Assembly (NCBI GenBank): GCA_025456165.1
Contig: JALOLI010000153.1
Location: 1 to 6,059 of the forward strand
Reading direction: 5' to 3'
Length of the DNA: 6,059 nucleotides
Origin: Acidimicrobiia bacterium
Lineage (GTDB): Bacteria; Actinomycetota; Acidimicrobiia; UBA5794; UBA11373
Below the pieces are notes generated by a model. That model ran no database searches. It saw only the letters and a list, made by a program, of their open reading frames with translations, and was not told where the DNA came from. This document shows, piece after piece, positions 5,616 through 6,059 of this stretch. The first letter of the stretch is position 1, and each line of letters opens with the position of its first letter. A program made the translations under genes and the position numbers.

Positions 5616-6059
5616 TCAGTTGCCGCCCGGCGACGCGATGTGTCCCCAGCCGTCGAGGAGGCCGCGCAGGGCGGCGACGAACTCCAGGGGCCGGTCCACC
5701 AGCAGGTGGTGGTGGGCCTCGGGGATCGAGATCACCGGGGCCTCCGGGCCCATCATCTCGGCCGTGTAGGCGGCGACGTCGGGGGGGACGATCGCGCTGT
5801 GCTCCCCGTGGATCAGGGCCAGGCGGCAGCGCGCCTGGGCCAGCCGCTCCCCCATAGGGTGGCGGGGTCGGCGGAAGACGACCGGGTCGAACTTCCAGGT
5901 CCAGCCCCCCGACAATTCCCGTACCGAGTGGCCGGCGACGTGGTTCACGAGGAAGGGGTGGAGGATGGGCTGCTCGGGCAGCAGGCGGAACCGGGCCAGG
6001 GCCTCCGCCCGGGTGGGGTAGACCCGCGGGGAGCGGACGGCCCAGGCTCGGGAGCCCTC
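5616..6059 (-). CDS. Alpha/beta hydrolase, C-terminal part (5' end beyond the window)
   Basis: On the minus strand the frame is open from the window edge to TGA at 5616-5618, giving the last 147 residues. The apparent GTG at 5946-5948 is internal, because the coding frame continues upstream with hydrolase-like sequence (RVYPTRAEALARFRLLPEQP). The pattern is typical of alpha/beta hydrolases. A cap-like segment contains GGWTWKFDP. A LALIHGEHSAIVPP strand-turn falls where the acid residue region is expected. The final PEAHHHLLVDRP then carries the likely catalytic histidine before the last helix. The usual Asp is not evident in the GEHSAIVP turn, so the acid may be E or lie elsewhere. The nucleophile region is outside the window, so esterase, haloalkane dehalogenase, epoxide hydrolase and C-C hydrolase cannot be separated. 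It converges on the permease gene. Confidence 0.85.
   Translation of the reverse strand, partial: EGSRAWAVRSPRVYPTRAEALARFRLLPEQPILHPFLVNHVAGHSVRELSGGWTWKFDPVVFRRPRHPMGERLAQARCRLALIHGEHSAIVPPDVAAYTAEMMGPEAPVISIPEAHHHLLVDRPLEFVAALRGLLDGWGHIASPGGN

Noticed and set aside
5603..5857. Plus-strand small open frame after the permease
   Set aside because: It is Arg/Gly/Pro-rich and lies antisense to the alpha/beta hydrolase, which has convincing motifs.

Overview
The window is GC-rich DNA (about 70% G+C by eye), tightly packed, with GTG starts at four or five of its genes. Two upstream regions have a TANNNT -10-like box 6-7 nt before a GTG, the arrangement expected of leaderless transcripts. With the gene content (actinobacterial-type 5'-3' exonuclease, DUF4342 protein, ABC/FtsX export pair of about 850 aa), this points to a member of the Actinomycetota, possibly a less-studied lineage. 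That assignment is an inference; there is no rRNA or other taxonomic marker here.

Layout. (1) 1-333, plus: C-terminal end of a GH13 alpha-amylase/branching-enzyme-type protein. (2) 334-513: intergenic, with a two-hairpin 55-bp repeat and a 20-bp direct repeat. (3) 514-927, minus: small DUF454 (YbaN-like) membrane protein. (4) 928-1000: divergent promoter region with two possible leaderless starts. (5) 1001-1784, plus: 5'-3' exonuclease/H3TH gene with an intact catalytic part, apparently broken near its 3' end by an out-of-frame deletion. (6) 1785-2005: a second copy of the 55-bp repeat directly after the exonuclease stop, then a possible promoter, leader hairpin and good Shine-Dalgarno. (7) 2006-5560, plus: a three-gene operon of a DUF4342 protein, an ABC ATPase and an 854-aa FtsX/MacB-type permease, with a 4-nt overlap and a 1-nt gap at its junctions. 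(8) 5571-5598: strong hairpin between convergent genes. (9) 5616-6059, minus: C-terminal part of an alpha/beta hydrolase.

The ATPase and permease should form one membrane complex. The permease carries two FtsX domains and two large extracytoplasmic domains, so one copy could work with an ATPase dimer. The DUF4342 protein is the first gene of the same transcript and is translationally coupled to the ATPase, so it may be a small membrane partner or regulator of the transporter. The other genes show no evident functional link to it.

The points most worth a second look are the DUF4342-ABC-FtsX operon, the structured 55-bp repeat whose two copies differ by a compensatory base-pair change, and the damaged exonuclease gene. 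I did not find a clearly new biological system.
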